Below, in pieces: positions 35,377 through 44,280 of a stretch of 64,000 nt of DNA (the stretch's first letter is position 1; each line of letters begins with the position of its first letter). Source of the stretch: GCA-003244245 sp050699715. Lineage in GTDB: Bacteria; Actinomycetota; Actinomycetes; Mycobacteriales; Pseudonocardiaceae. A program made the translations under genes and the position numbers. Location of the stretch: contig JBOHFR010000004.1 of assembly GCA_050699715.1 (NCBI GenBank), positions 62,001 to 126,000 on the forward strand, in the 5' to 3' direction. The notes beneath the pieces are model-generated. The model saw only the letters and a list, made by a program, of their open reading frames with translations, was not told the DNA's origin and did no database searches.

Positions 35377-35423
35377 GCATCATAGATGCACATCGGTGCT
35401 GATGTGGATGCATAGTAGATGCA
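35377..35423. promoter_or_regulatory. Paired operator-like repeats before the HTH regulator
   Basis: GCATCATAGATGCA (35377-35390) and GCATAGTAGATGCA (35410-35423) agree at 12 of 14 positions, each with a GCAT...ATGC symmetry. Their 33-bp spacing is about three turns. They lie 80-130 bp before the regulator ATG at 35506, so autoregulation is plausible. Confidence 0.45.
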
Positions 35424-35505
35424 TCACTGACAGGCGGATAGTGCTGCTCGCGCATCTGCAAGGCCGCTACACTCGACATTTGCCCGGAGAGGAGCCACTA
35501 CCGTC

Positions 35506-36905
35506 ATGACAGCAAAACGCCGCGCATTAGCTGACCGCCGCAAGGCAGCCGACCACACGCAGGAACAGCTCGCCGCGCTGCTCGGAGTCGAGCGGACCAC
35601 GGTGGTGCGCTGGGAGGCAGACGAGACGCAGCCGCAGCCGTGGTGCCGACCCAAGTTGGCCAAGATCCTGGCCGTGTCACCGGACACGTTCCAGGAGCTG
35701 CTGGCCATTCCCGAGGGCCTCCCGGCCCAGCCCAGTGATAGGATGTTGCTGTCCCTGGGGATTTGTCCTCAGCGCGGATTGGTCCGCTCATGGAATGGTT
35801 CGCAGCCATGGACGTCGCCAGTCGCCGCGACATGCTGCAAGAGTTCACCACCCTGTCGGGCACCGTCCTGGTGCAGCCCGTTCGCCGCTGGCTGGCACAG
35901 GCCTTGGCTGCTGTCCCGCTGGTCTCCCCGGAGTCGGTCAGCAGTGATGACCTGGATGCTCTCGAACGCACGCTCATGATCTTTCGCCGGTGGGATGCCT
36001 CAGGCATGGGCGGGCTGCACCGAAAAGCGGTGGTCGGGCAGCTCAACGGGGTGGCTGAAACTCTGCGCGAGCCGCATAGTCCGGCGGTACACCAGCGTCT
36101 GTTCCAGATTACTGCCGAGCTGGCCCAGGCAGCGGGTTGGATGGCATACGATCAAGGCTTGCCCGGCGTCGCCCAGCGCTACTACTTGCTGGGGCTTAGC
36201 GCGTGCCACGAAGCCCGATCGCCGGCCCTCGGCGCCAAGATTCTCGGCGATATGGCCCGGCTGTCAACGAAATATGGTCACTACGAGGACAGTCTCGACC
36301 TCGTTCACGCGGCGCTGTACAGCTTGCCCCACCACGACAGTGCGCTGGTGCGCGCCGAGCTGTTAGGGGTGGAGTCCCTAGCACACGCGCATCTCAGAGG
36401 TCACGCGCAGGTCACTCGTGCCTCTGATGCCTGCGTTGAAGTCTGGCAGGATGCGCAGGTTGACGTTGTTCCGGACTGGCAACACTACATGGGTCAGGCC
36501 CAGGTTGATGGCTTAGCCGCCGATGCCTACATCGAGCTGGCCATCCATACGGAAGATAGTGGCCGTGCCATCGCTCATGCCAGGCGGGCCGAACGGCACA
36601 CCCTCAGTGCCCGCGAGAGCCGGACGCCCGGCTTCGACCGCAGTCGCATTCTTGACGAGATTCGGCTCGCTAACGTCCGGCTGGCACAGCATGACGTCGC
36701 TGAATCAGTCACCGTTGCGCAGGCAGCACTTGAGCTGGCTGTACCGACGTCTTCGACCTTGGTCTGCGATCGGCTACTCGGCTTCCATGGTGAGCTGACC
36801 GCTCAGTACCCTGACAACGTGCACGTCATCCCGTTCAGAGAACAACTACGTGAATACGTGAAACGGGTAGCCCCACAGAAGAAACGGGACAGCGCCCTCA
36901 TCTAA
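35506..36905 (+). pseudogene. HTH (XRE) regulator with TPR-like C-terminus, split by a frameshift
   Basis: The first frame starts MTAKRRALADRRKAADHTQE with an XRE helix-turn-helix (QLAALLGVERTTVVRWEADE) and continues to about 35760. The second frame (usable from about 35763, TTG or ATG 35790) begins MEWFAAMDVASRRDML and runs 370 residues of helical, TPR-like repeats to 36905. Together they match the plan of large actinobacterial HTH-TPR regulators of about 450 residues. A single shift near 35750-35790 separates them. It may be a true pseudogene, a sequencing error, or two separate proteins. Confidence 0.65.
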
Positions 36906-37015
36906 TCAATTTGGTGACAAGCGACCTTTGCCGAGGCCCTGTCCCAACAACGACCACACCATGAACACGCGGGGTTTTCGTCTGACAACTTCTCGATAGA
37001 GGGAACAGGAGAGGC

Positions 37016-37756
37016 ATGACCGATACGAACCACCTGGGCCAACCCGTCGGATTCCCGGTCCCCCACTGGACCCCTCGGTCGCGGCCCCCGGCACGTGCAC
37101 TAGCGGGTTACTGGTGCCGGCTCGAGCCCTTAGCCCCGTCCCAGCACGCCGACGATCTCTACCAAGCCAACAGCATGGACGAGCTGGGGCGGATGTGGAC
37201 CTACCTGCCCTACGGCCCGTTCGAGGACTTCGGGTCCTACCGCAAATGGCTCGAGAGCGTCGCCACCTTTGAGGACCCGTTGTTTTTCGCGATCGTCGGC
37301 AGGGAGCATGGTCGCGCCATTGGCCTTGCCGCCTTCTTACGGGTCAACCCGCCGGACGGCGGCATCGAGGTCGGTCATCTCGCGTTCAGCCCAGCACTAC
37401 AGGCCACCACGGCGGCGACCGAGGCGATGGCCCTCATGATGGCAATGGTGTTCGACGAGCTGGAATACCGGCGCTACGAGTGGAAATGCGACGCGCTCAA
37501 CGCACCATCACGCCGCGCGGCACTTCGCTTCGGCTTCGTCTACGAAGGGACCTTCCGCCACGCGTTGATCGTCAAGGGCCGTAACCGGGACACCGCGTGG
37601 TTCTCGATCACCGACACCGAATGGCCGCGCCTCAAGGCGGCGTATCAGCGATGGCTGGCGCCCGACAACTTCGGCGCCGACGGACGTCAACGCGCGGCGC
37701 TCTCCGAACTCACCCGCCCCATCGCCGAACCCTCGGACACCCCTGACACCACCTAA
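37016..37756 (+). CDS. GNAT-family N-acetyltransferase (RimJ/RimL-like)
   Basis: A 246-residue acetyl-CoA transferase of the RimJ/RimL group. The core runs from SYRKWLESVATFEDPLFFAI to EVGHLAFSPALQATTAATEA (acetyl-CoA loop region) and RRYEWKCDALNAPSRRAALR, then FGFVYEGTF. The C-terminal RNRDTAWFSITDTEWP matches small-molecule or protein N-terminal acetylating members. It starts at ATG 37016 after AGGAGAGG. It lies alone, convergent with the methyltransferase at 37840. The substrate is unknown. Confidence 0.88.
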   Translation: MTDTNHLGQPVGFPVPHWTPRSRPPARALAGYWCRLEPLAPSQHADDLYQANSMDELGRMWTYLPYGPFEDFGSYRKWLESVATFEDPLFFAIVGREHGRAIGLAAFLRVNPPDGGIEVGHLAFSPALQATTAATEAMALMMAMVFDELEYRRYEWKCDALNAPSRRAALRFGFVYEGTFRHALIVKGRNRDTAWFSITDTEWPRLKAAYQRWLAPDNFGADGRQRAALSELTRPIAEPSDTPDTT

Positions 37757-37839
37757 ACGCCTCGCCATCCTTATCCCAGTCCACGCCGCTCATGGCACAG
37801 CAGTCGTGCGGGGCACCAGGCTCCCCCCCGTTTCGCGCG

Positions 37840-38966
37840 TCAGTCGCGAGCGGTGACAGCGTCCAGTGCCCACTGGTGGGGTACCCACAGTGCGGTGTCT
37901 GCGCTGCCGGATTGGTCGAATGTGCAGGTGAACTGGGTCAGTGAGGGTTGGCCGAGGGCGTCCCAGGCGCGGGTGAGGGCACGCAGCTCCTCGGCCACCG
38001 TTGACTCCCCCACGACCGCGATGCTTCCATCGGTCTGGACCCACGCCGTCCCTCGCGAGGGAAGGTGCAGCGCGCAGGCGCCCTGGGTGGGGTCAACGGT
38101 GCCATCGTCGGTGTAGGCGCGGGTGATGTTGAGGTGGCGAGTGGCGAGGAAGAACCACAAGTCCTGATAAGCCGCCATGGTGCGAGCTGGACTGGCATCC
38201 GGGATTCGGGTCACCGCAGTGGCGGCAATGTCCTCGGCGGGGTCGTGACCCACCAACGCCTTGGGGCGCAGCGGCCCGGCGGCGGGCATGAAGTCGGCCC
38301 ACAGCGCGGCGGTGCCCCGCACCGTGGGCGGTGTCACGGTGTTGACCAGGACAGGGTGCACCCCACCGTGGGCGATCGGGGCGACGATACGACCACCCGG
38401 GGCGAGCTGGCCAAGCCAGTGCGGGGACAGACCAGCCACCCCGCAGGTCACGATGATCCGATCATACGGGCCACCGCACGACCCACCGAGGTACCCGTCA
38501 CCGTGGCAGACGGTCACCCGGTGATCGAGTCCAAGCCGGCGGATGGACTCGACCGCGCCCCGCGCGGTGTCGGCACCGGCCTCCACGGTGGTGACCTCAG
38601 CCCCGGTGATGGTGGCGATGAGCGCGGCGTTATAGCCGCTAGCGGCACCGATCTCCAACACCCTCAGGCCCCGACGCAAATCGAGGGCTTCAAGCATGCG
38701 GGCCATCAGCGTCGGCGCCGACGAGGACGACGAGGGCTGACCATTGTGGCCCGTGCTGGTCACCAGGGACTGATGAGAGTAGACGAGGTCCAGGACCGCA
38801 CCGCTGGGTAACGTGTCCTGGGGCACGGTGATGGTGTCGGGACCGTAGCGAAACCGAGGAACGCAGCGATGCCGCGCCACGGTGGCGAAAGCACGCTCGA
38901 CAGCGACGACGCGAATGCGACCAGCCGGGTATCGAGAATGTCGGGCACGAGATGGCGTCCTCTCAC
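37840..38966 (-). CDS. PIMT-like O-methyltransferase, frameshifted near the 5' end
   Basis: The 346 residues downstream of 38880 form a protein-L-isoaspartate methyltransferase: VPQDTLPSGAVLDLVY, then LRVLEIGAASGYNAALIA (SAM motif I) and DRIIVTCGVAGL. A likely true start is GTG 38966, overlapping the B2 fragment stop (GTGA) and reading RGRHLVPDILDTRLVA; the rest (VVAVERAFATVARHRC) is in another frame, so a shift lies near 38895-38925. PIMT homologues next to B2 proteins install aspartimide in lasso peptides (lihuanodin, cellulonodin types). Confidence 0.7.
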
Positions 38967-39228
38967 CCGGTAATGATCGGCAAGTAGATCAGGTGGGGGC
39001 CCACGGCTCCCGGACAGGCTCGCCACCGGCCTCGACCCACGCATGAGCCTGTGGCGGAGGGGAGCGAAACCCGACCCGCCAGGTCACCCGAGTGCCCCAC
39101 AACCGGCACAACAGGGTCACGCCCAGCTCGGCCGCGACCTGCAGCTCGGCCTCCTGTCGCAGTTCGCGCAGTACGGCACAGAGCCGCTGGAACTTGACCG
39201 AGTAGATCGACTTTTCCACGGCCCACAC
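38963..39228 (-). pseudogene. Lasso peptide B2 protein (McjB C-terminal domain) remnant
   Basis: The frame ending at 38989 reads GVTLLCRLWGTRVTWRVGFR, then QAHAWVEAGGEPVREP, the His-Trp core of the transglutaminase-like lasso leader peptidase B2. The expected C-terminus (LIYLPIITG) is in another frame ending at 38963, and the catalytic-Cys segment upstream is missing or unrecognisable. The gene is broken. Its stop overlaps the methyltransferase GTG. Precursor A, cyclase C and B1 genes are not found. Confidence 0.5.
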
Positions 39229-39662
39229 TGCACTGCCACGGTTGCAAGTATCCCAAATCCGAATATTGTCCGTTTGCCGGCCATATGGATGATTGACTCG
39301 ACGACGGCGCTCTCACGTCTCGCTCCGCAAGCCCTTGCCTGCAGAGCGATCTACGACGAGAATCTGGCCCGTAACAGTGCAGCAACTCAGGGGGGGTACC
39401 GGTGAGGCGTTGGCCGTCGTGTTGCGCTTGGCGCCAGGTACACTTAGCGCGTCGCTCGAAGCACGTAGCCGTCAGGTCTGTCTGCCGTACTGCCGGACAC
39501 ATCCAGGCGTCGGTATGACAGATTGCTGCCGTAGAATTCAAAGATGGAAATTTATCGACTACACTTGTCCCCTCAATAGCAGTTGCGCCCAGAGAAGCAG
39601 CTTTTTTTGTGGATTCGTGGCATGTAACCGATACCAGGACATCCCGCCGTGAAGACCAGGAG
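39229..39662. other. Junction region between the lasso remnant and the AT-rich island
   Basis: No supportable gene is seen. GC falls along this stretch towards the island. On the plus strand a T-run (CTTTTTTTG near 39600-39610) follows a purine-rich region. The junction of the island is probably here. Confidence 0.4.
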
Positions 39663-40548
39663 ATGAAACGTCAGAAATCACCAGTGCGATACTCCAAGAC
39701 GACTTGCCGAATCATGGATGGCATCATAGATCCATTCTTACCAGTTTCGAATTTCTTGCCACAAAATGAAATCCATCCTTGGCCTATGGCGCCTGACGCG
39801 GTATTTGTGCCAAGCAATTTTGAGCGTAGCTCGTTGCATGATACGACCTCCACTTGGGCCAAGTTAGGTGTTCCTGTCTATCTCGTCCGGTGTATCCACG
39901 AGGCTGAATTAAATCTACGATTACTGAATAATGTGCAGATATTAACCGTCCCGCGGCATTTTGAGAGTCGCTACTTAAGCTTGGCAAGTAGTTGTAATCC
40001 GTCCGCGCTCAAGGGCGTCCATTTTAGTATTCCCGTCAAGCGAACTTTCGCTGTTCAATATTCCAAGTCTCACGCACTTAACTCTATTATAATGGTCGAT
40101 GACGACATTAGACCTATGGTGACAGCAAATGGATCGGTTCGGCCAGAGTTTGAGGCTGCTGATATTGTCGGGGGTTACCCTTTGAGTGAGCCAGATGTAT
40201 CCACCGTCGATAGGATTGAATCTCAGCTAACCTCAACAGTTCCTCGAGTCTCCATGAGTGGCAGCTTCCTATATCTGAAACCGATAAAAATTGCGGGATT
40301 CTTTCCATATATTTACAACGAAGATTGGATATTCATACTGACAAATCACTTACAAGGACGGAAAATTTTCGGATGCGGTGCGATAAATCAATACCCCCTG
40401 AATAACTGCTTGGGCTCAAGCTAGAGCAGAATTTGTTCCCCTTTTGAATACAGAACACGGTTTCACCCGGGTTGGTGACGAAGTGGGCAACGACCCCCTG
40501 ACGCTCAGGAATATTGATACCATCCTCGATATTTTGACAGCGGAGTAA
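39663..40548 (+). pseudogene. GT2-like glycosyltransferase, frameshifted near the 3' end
   Basis: The main frame from ATG 39663 (an in-frame GTG at 39609 is also open) reads DAVFVPSNFERSSL, then SIIMVDDDIRPMV with a DxD-type nucleotide-sugar motif, GSFLYLKPIKIAGF and YNEDWIFIL. It stops early at 40424. An overlapping frame continues cleanly with WAQARAEFVPLLNTEHGFTR to a stop at 40546-40548, which looks like the true C-terminus. So a single shift near 40400-40415 truncates it. It precedes the acyltransferase by 5 bp. Confidence 0.6.
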
Positions 40549-40553
40549 ACGTC

Positions 40554-41156
40554 ATGGCGCAAATTCATCCAACCGCTCTTATCGGAGTGGAACTAAGACC
40601 ACTTCAAGGAATGACTAGGACACAGGACGGTCAGAAATATGGTCAACCGCACATTCAAGAGACCGTGCACGTTGGGCCATTTTGCGTAATTGGAATGAAT
40701 GTTTACCTTGATGATAAGGTCATAGTTGATGCATATTGTAAAATTGACCCAAATGTACACGTTGGTTCCAACACGCTAATAATATATAGAGCGTCTCTCG
40801 GGTCCGGAGCGGTCATTGGACGTGACTGCGTTGTTGGCGGAACTGTATCAGAGGGGACAGTTATTGGCGATCGATGCCGAACTTTTGGAAAGCTCATCCA
40901 CACTCACGCGAATTCAACAATGCCTTGGGACCATCGTCCTGTGCCGGAACCGAGTCCAACAGTCCTCAATGACAGTTTTGTGGCACATGGTGCATTGGTG
41001 ATGGGAGGTGTGACGATTAGCCCTCGAGCCTATATCTGTGCTGGAGCGATAGTTACTCGCGACGTGCCGACGAAGCACATAGCTTTTGGGTGCAATCAAA
41101 TAATTCCCCACAATAAATGGGCTGGACAGTTACGGGGGAATCCGCTTTTTGAGTAG
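40554..41156 (+). CDS. Left-handed beta-helix (hexapeptide) acyltransferase
   Basis: A 200-residue hexapeptide-repeat transferase. The repeats run as IHPTALIGVE..., VHVGPFCVIGMNVYLDDKVI, VHVGSNTLIIYRASLGSGAV, IGRDCVVGGTVSEGTVIGDR, and later SFVAHGALVMGGVTISPRAY. A probable catalytic His lies in FGKLIHTHANST. LbH acyltransferases of this size acetylate sugars, amino acids or small glycans. It is 5 bp after the glycosyltransferase and AT-rich like it, which suggests a joint role in decorating a glycan or small molecule. Confidence 0.85.
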   Translation: MAQIHPTALIGVELRPLQGMTRTQDGQKYGQPHIQETVHVGPFCVIGMNVYLDDKVIVDAYCKIDPNVHVGSNTLIIYRASLGSGAVIGRDCVVGGTVSEGTVIGDRCRTFGKLIHTHANSTMPWDHRPVPEPSPTVLNDSFVAHGALVMGGVTISPRAYICAGAIVTRDVPTKHIAFGCNQIIPHNKWAGQLRGNPLFE

Positions 41157-41168
41157 CTTGGAGCTATC

Positions 41169-42365
41169 GTGATGTCTAGCATCAAATATTTACTCACCTC
41201 GTTTGGTCCGCACAATTTCTACCTAGAGTCCGAGTTTCCAGACCACGCTATCTATCCAGTCGCAACTGAGTTTGTAGACGGCTTTGATCTAGACTATTCT
41301 ACTTTGCTCATAGGAAACGGTTACCTAATAGACCAGAGCGTGCTCGACTACCTGTTGACAGACTCACCTGAGTTTCTGAGGCCCATGCGAAAAACTCTTT
41401 CCTTCCTCAGGACAGAGGGACTCCTACACGTGTTCGATGGTGGAGGTCTTGTCAAACAGCATCGCGAGCGTATAGAGGATATGTCGAATCGGTTGGTCAA
41501 GGATATCGAAGCATGGCACCGCATAGTTCGGGATCATTGGCTTGAAATCGTCAGGAGTCGAGGTTCCTTCGTTCAGAAATTTGTTCCTGATGATCGTAAA
41601 CTAATCAATTCAAGCCACTATACCGTTTACAATGCTACCGTCAGAATTGATGGCAAAGCCACACCGGATCGTGTCCGCCATGGCGAGAATCTCGTCCTCT
41701 CTCCAGAAGTCCCTAGCGATGCATCGGATCGGGAATTCTTGACTGAAATTATCAAGCCGCTTATATCTCACCTTGTAATACATGATCTTTTTCGGCACAC
41801 CTTCGATAGCCCGTTGCTCGATTGGGACGACAGCCGTGCTTACTACGACCACCTCTACTTCGCGAGGTGGGATCTGCAGGATGACTCGACATTAGCGGAG
41901 GGAGCCAAAAGGATTCTCAACCTTAGAATTCCCACTTTGACTCCGTATAACATAGAGGCCGTTGTCAGGTTTACTAGAGATAACAGGGCGGTCCGGTCTC
42001 TTCGTTCAGCACTACATGACGCTACTCGAAGCGGGATCGGCGTCGACGAACATTGGATGAATGGCGTTCTTGCGGCAGCATTGTCGCGAAACCTAGCTAG
42101 AGAGCGAAGACTGAAACAAGTTAGACTCGGGAGTAGCATAGCCGGTCTATTGATTCCAGGCACAGGACTATTAACAGATTTGGCCACAAAGGGTATTCAA
42201 TGGGCCATGGAGGATGCGATCGAGAAACGCCCTATTGGCGATGACGGATACTGGGTCCAGCGTGGATGCCGATCAGATTCATCCACCGTTGTCATCCGAA
42301 GCCTCCCTTCTGCCGGGCAGTGGCGATGGTCTGGTGGCCCCTCAGCGTCATCCTCTCCCGGATAG
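41169..42365 (+). CDS. Uncharacterised protein of the AT-rich island
   Basis: A 398-residue protein I do not recognise. The N-terminal region (YLLTSFGPHNFYLESEFPDH; DYSTLLIGNGYLIDQSVLDY) is acidic and soluble-looking. There are many His/Trp/Asp residues in the middle (HLVIHDLFRHTFDSPLLDWD). Near the end a Gly-rich hydrophobic segment (GSSIAGLLIPGTGLLTDLAT) could insert in a membrane. The last ~30 residues become Ser/Gly/Trp-rich as the DNA turns GC-rich, suggesting the original C-terminus was lost at the island edge. It follows the acyltransferase by 12 bp. Confidence 0.65.
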   Translation: MMSSIKYLLTSFGPHNFYLESEFPDHAIYPVATEFVDGFDLDYSTLLIGNGYLIDQSVLDYLLTDSPEFLRPMRKTLSFLRTEGLLHVFDGGGLVKQHRERIEDMSNRLVKDIEAWHRIVRDHWLEIVRSRGSFVQKFVPDDRKLINSSHYTVYNATVRIDGKATPDRVRHGENLVLSPEVPSDASDREFLTEIIKPLISHLVIHDLFRHTFDSPLLDWDDSRAYYDHLYFARWDLQDDSTLAEGAKRILNLRIPTLTPYNIEAVVRFTRDNRAVRSLRSALHDATRSGIGVDEHWMNGVLAAALSRNLARERRLKQVRLGSSIAGLLIPGTGLLTDLATKGIQWAMEDAIEKRPIGDDGYWVQRGCRSDSSTVVIRSLPSAGQWRWSGGPSASSSPG

Positions 42366-42418
42366 CCCGGCGTTTCCATCATAAGGCCGCGCCCGCCGGG
42401 GCCATTGCGGCGGCGAGG

Positions 42419-42904
42419 CTAGGCCACCGCTTGACCACGGTGCACCTCATCGTCGTCGGCGTGGTCGTGGTCATTCTTCGGTTTCGGCGTCAGCGACGTC
42501 GCGAGTCTCTGGGCGATCTGGGCGACGGTGGGTCGAATGGGCGGTGGGAGCGCGGGGAGCAACTGGACGCGGCCGCGGGGTGTTGGAGGGCTCCCCGGCG
42601 GGGGCGGGGGCGGCTCCGGGCGGGAGAAACTGGCGCGGAACGTGTCTGGGCCGGCGAGTTCGGCGAACCGCTGGATCGCATCGCGCAGGGCTGCCCGCAG
42701 CTGCCCCGCTTCCCACAGGGTCAGCTGCACTGGCCCTGGCGAGGGCACCGCGAGGCTGATTCCAATCGGGGCCAGGTGGACGTGTATGCGGGCACGGCGA
42801 CCGTTGCCGTCTCGGCAGCGCACGGTCCACAGGTCGGGATCACGCTGCCAGCCCAGCCGGACCAGCAGGCACAGCAGCGGCATGGTGCGCCGGTGGGCAG
42901 CCAT
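42419..42904 (-). CDS. Conserved hypothetical protein (regulator-adjacent)
   Basis: A 161-residue soluble protein. The first 80 residues (CLLVRLGWQRDPDLWTVRCR, then ARIHVHLAPIGISLAVPSPG) are a compact beta-rich domain; the rest is Pro-rich and basic with a charged His/Asp tail (NDHDHADDDE). It has no signal peptide. Proteins of this type sit beside XRE-DUF5753 regulators in actinomycetes as I recall. It may be coupled to a tiny ORF 3 bp upstream. The function is unknown. Confidence 0.65.
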   Translation of the reverse strand: MAAHRRTMPLLCLLVRLGWQRDPDLWTVRCRDGNGRRARIHVHLAPIGISLAVPSPGPVQLTLWEAGQLRAALRDAIQRFAELAGPDTFRASFSRPEPPPPPPGSPPTPRGRVQLLPALPPPIRPTVAQIAQRLATSLTPKPKNDHDHADDDEVHRGQAVA

Positions 42905-42907
42905 GAC

Positions 42908-43042
42908 TCACCTCACCTCCGGCCCGCGAAGGGCATGGGGGGCGGTGGGACCAGGGGCCTTCAGGACATCCCCGGTCCCACCGCCGTCGAGCGGGAGGCG
43001 CGGCTGCGCTGGACGCAACTCGCGCTCAAGTTCAGCGACCAT
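42908..43042 (-). CDS. Possible small coupled ORF
   Basis: A 44-residue frame (MVAELERELRPAQPRL...) starts at ATG 43042 and stops 3 bp before the 42904 start. It is acidic at first and then Pro/Gly-rich, with no membrane segment. The tight spacing suggests coupling to the next gene, but it could be a chance frame. The longer in-frame extension to 43252 overlaps the divergent regulator. Confidence 0.3.
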   Translation of the reverse strand: MVAELERELRPAQPRLPLDGGGTGDVLKAPGPTAPHALRGPEVR

Positions 43043-43193
43043 CGTGCGCCTCCCGGCTGCGTCCGGATACGGTGACGCAGCTTTATAGCTACGGAGTCTA
43101 TAGGTACAAGTGCAATTTACACATGCCCCAATAGAGGGATGGCTGCCGGCTGCGTTGCGCGCGCGGTAGCCGTCGGTGAAGGAAGGAACCGCA

Positions 43194-44054
43194 GTGGGCG
43201 AGCAGCGGCCGACGGCACCGCGGCTGCAACTGGGCGCGACGTTGCGGCGCAAGCGCGAGGCGGCCGGCCAACTTCAGGAGCACGCCGCCGCAGCGCTGGA
43301 CTGCGACACCAGCAAGATCAGCCGGATCGAGCACGGCCGCAGTGGCCTGAAGGTCGCCGAGCTGGAAAGGCTGCTGGACCTCTACCAGGTGACCGGGCCC
43401 GAGCGGCAGGAACTGCTCGACATCGGCAAGGAAGCCCGGCAGCGCGGGCGGCGCAAGCTCTACGGCGACACCCTACCCGGCTATTTCCGCCGGTTCATCG
43501 ACCTGGAAACCGACGCCACCGAGATCCGCTGCTACGAAGGCGAACTGGTCCCCGGGCTACTCCAGACCGAGAACTACGCCCGCGCACTGATCCGCACGGC
43601 CCTGTTCGGCGCCGACCAGGCCGAAGTCGAGCGGCGGATCAAGATCCGGATGGACCGTCACGCCATCCTCACGCGGGACGCGCCACCACCCCCGCGACTG
43701 TGGTGCGTGCTCGGCGAGGCGGTCTTCGCCAGACCGATCGGTGGCCCCGAGGTGATGCGGGCCCAGATGGAACACCTGCTCCAGTCCACCACCGAACCCG
43801 CCACCGTGACCGTGCAGGTCCTGCCATTCTCCGTTGGCGCGCACCCTGCGCTGGGCGCCTCCTTCATCCTGTTCAGCCTCGGCACCGCAGTCCCGGTGAT
43901 CGGGCATATTGACGCTCTGGGTCTTACCAACACCTTTATCGAGCGCGAGGGCATGGCCAGCCTGATCGACCACTTCGACCGGCTACGAGCCATTGCCCTG
44001 GGGCCTGAGGAATCCCGCGAGTTCATCCTGAACCGAATCGGTCAGCAGAGGTGA
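43194..44054 (+). CDS. XRE-family regulator with DUF5753
   Basis: A 286-residue transcriptional regulator. The N-terminal HTH reads LGATLRRKREAAGQLQEHAA, then DTSKISRIEHGRSGLKV. The C-terminal DUF5753 domain is recognised by YEGELVPGLLQTENYARALI and VQVLPFSVGAHPALGASFIL. Pairs of this regulator with a DUF397 protein are common in Streptomyces-like bacteria and influence development and antibiotic production. GTG 43194 is favoured by the AAGGAAGGA site; GTG 43176 is in frame too. It is 7 bp before the DUF397 gene. Confidence 0.9.
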   Translation: MGEQRPTAPRLQLGATLRRKREAAGQLQEHAAAALDCDTSKISRIEHGRSGLKVAELERLLDLYQVTGPERQELLDIGKEARQRGRRKLYGDTLPGYFRRFIDLETDATEIRCYEGELVPGLLQTENYARALIRTALFGADQAEVERRIKIRMDRHAILTRDAPPPPRLWCVLGEAVFARPIGGPEVMRAQMEHLLQSTTEPATVTVQVLPFSVGAHPALGASFILFSLGTAVPVIGHIDALGLTNTFIEREGMASLIDHFDRLRAIALGPEESREFILNRIGQQR

Positions 44055-44061
44055 TAACGCG

Positions 44062-44274
44062 ATGAGCACTCCCGATGTCCCGGCCACCGGCTCGTTCACA
44101 AACAGCTACAGCTTCAGTGGAAGCCCAACTGGGTCGAGGTCAACCTTGCCCCCGAACCGTCTAAGTCCGGCACAGCCAGCACCCGGCGACGCCGTGATCA
44201 GCTACACCCATGCTGAGTGGGACGCGTTCGTCCATGGCGTGACAGCCGACGAATTCGACTCCGGCAACCACTGA
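44062..44274 (+). CDS. DUF397-like partner protein, internally shifted
   Basis: A 70-residue ORF. It begins like DUF397 (TNSYSFSG) and ends exactly like it (ISYTHAEWDAFVHGVTADEF). The middle, normally an NCVEV core with charged strands, appears in another frame (KPNWVEVNLAPEPSKSG). Two compensating shifts would explain an intact start and end with a scrambled middle. It probably had the usual role as partner of the XRE regulator. Confidence 0.6.
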   Translation: MSTPDVPATGSFTNSYSFSGSPTGSRSTLPPNRLSPAQPAPGDAVISYTHAEWDAFVHGVTADEFDSGNH

Positions 44275-44280
44275 CCCAGA

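Larger units (their letters stand above)
39500..42300. other. AT-rich horizontally acquired island
   Basis: Base composition and codon use drop sharply in this stretch (third positions rich in A/T, for example runs like ATAATATATAG) compared with the high-GC flanks. The three genes inside (glycosyltransferase, hexapeptide acyltransferase, unknown protein) share this bias, so they probably arrived together. No integrase or transposase is visible at either edge. Confidence 0.65.

Noticed and set aside
38963..39541. 192-residue minus-strand ORF over the lasso remnant
   Set aside because: Only its last ~12 residues resemble the B2 C-terminus; the rest is out of frame with the homologous text.
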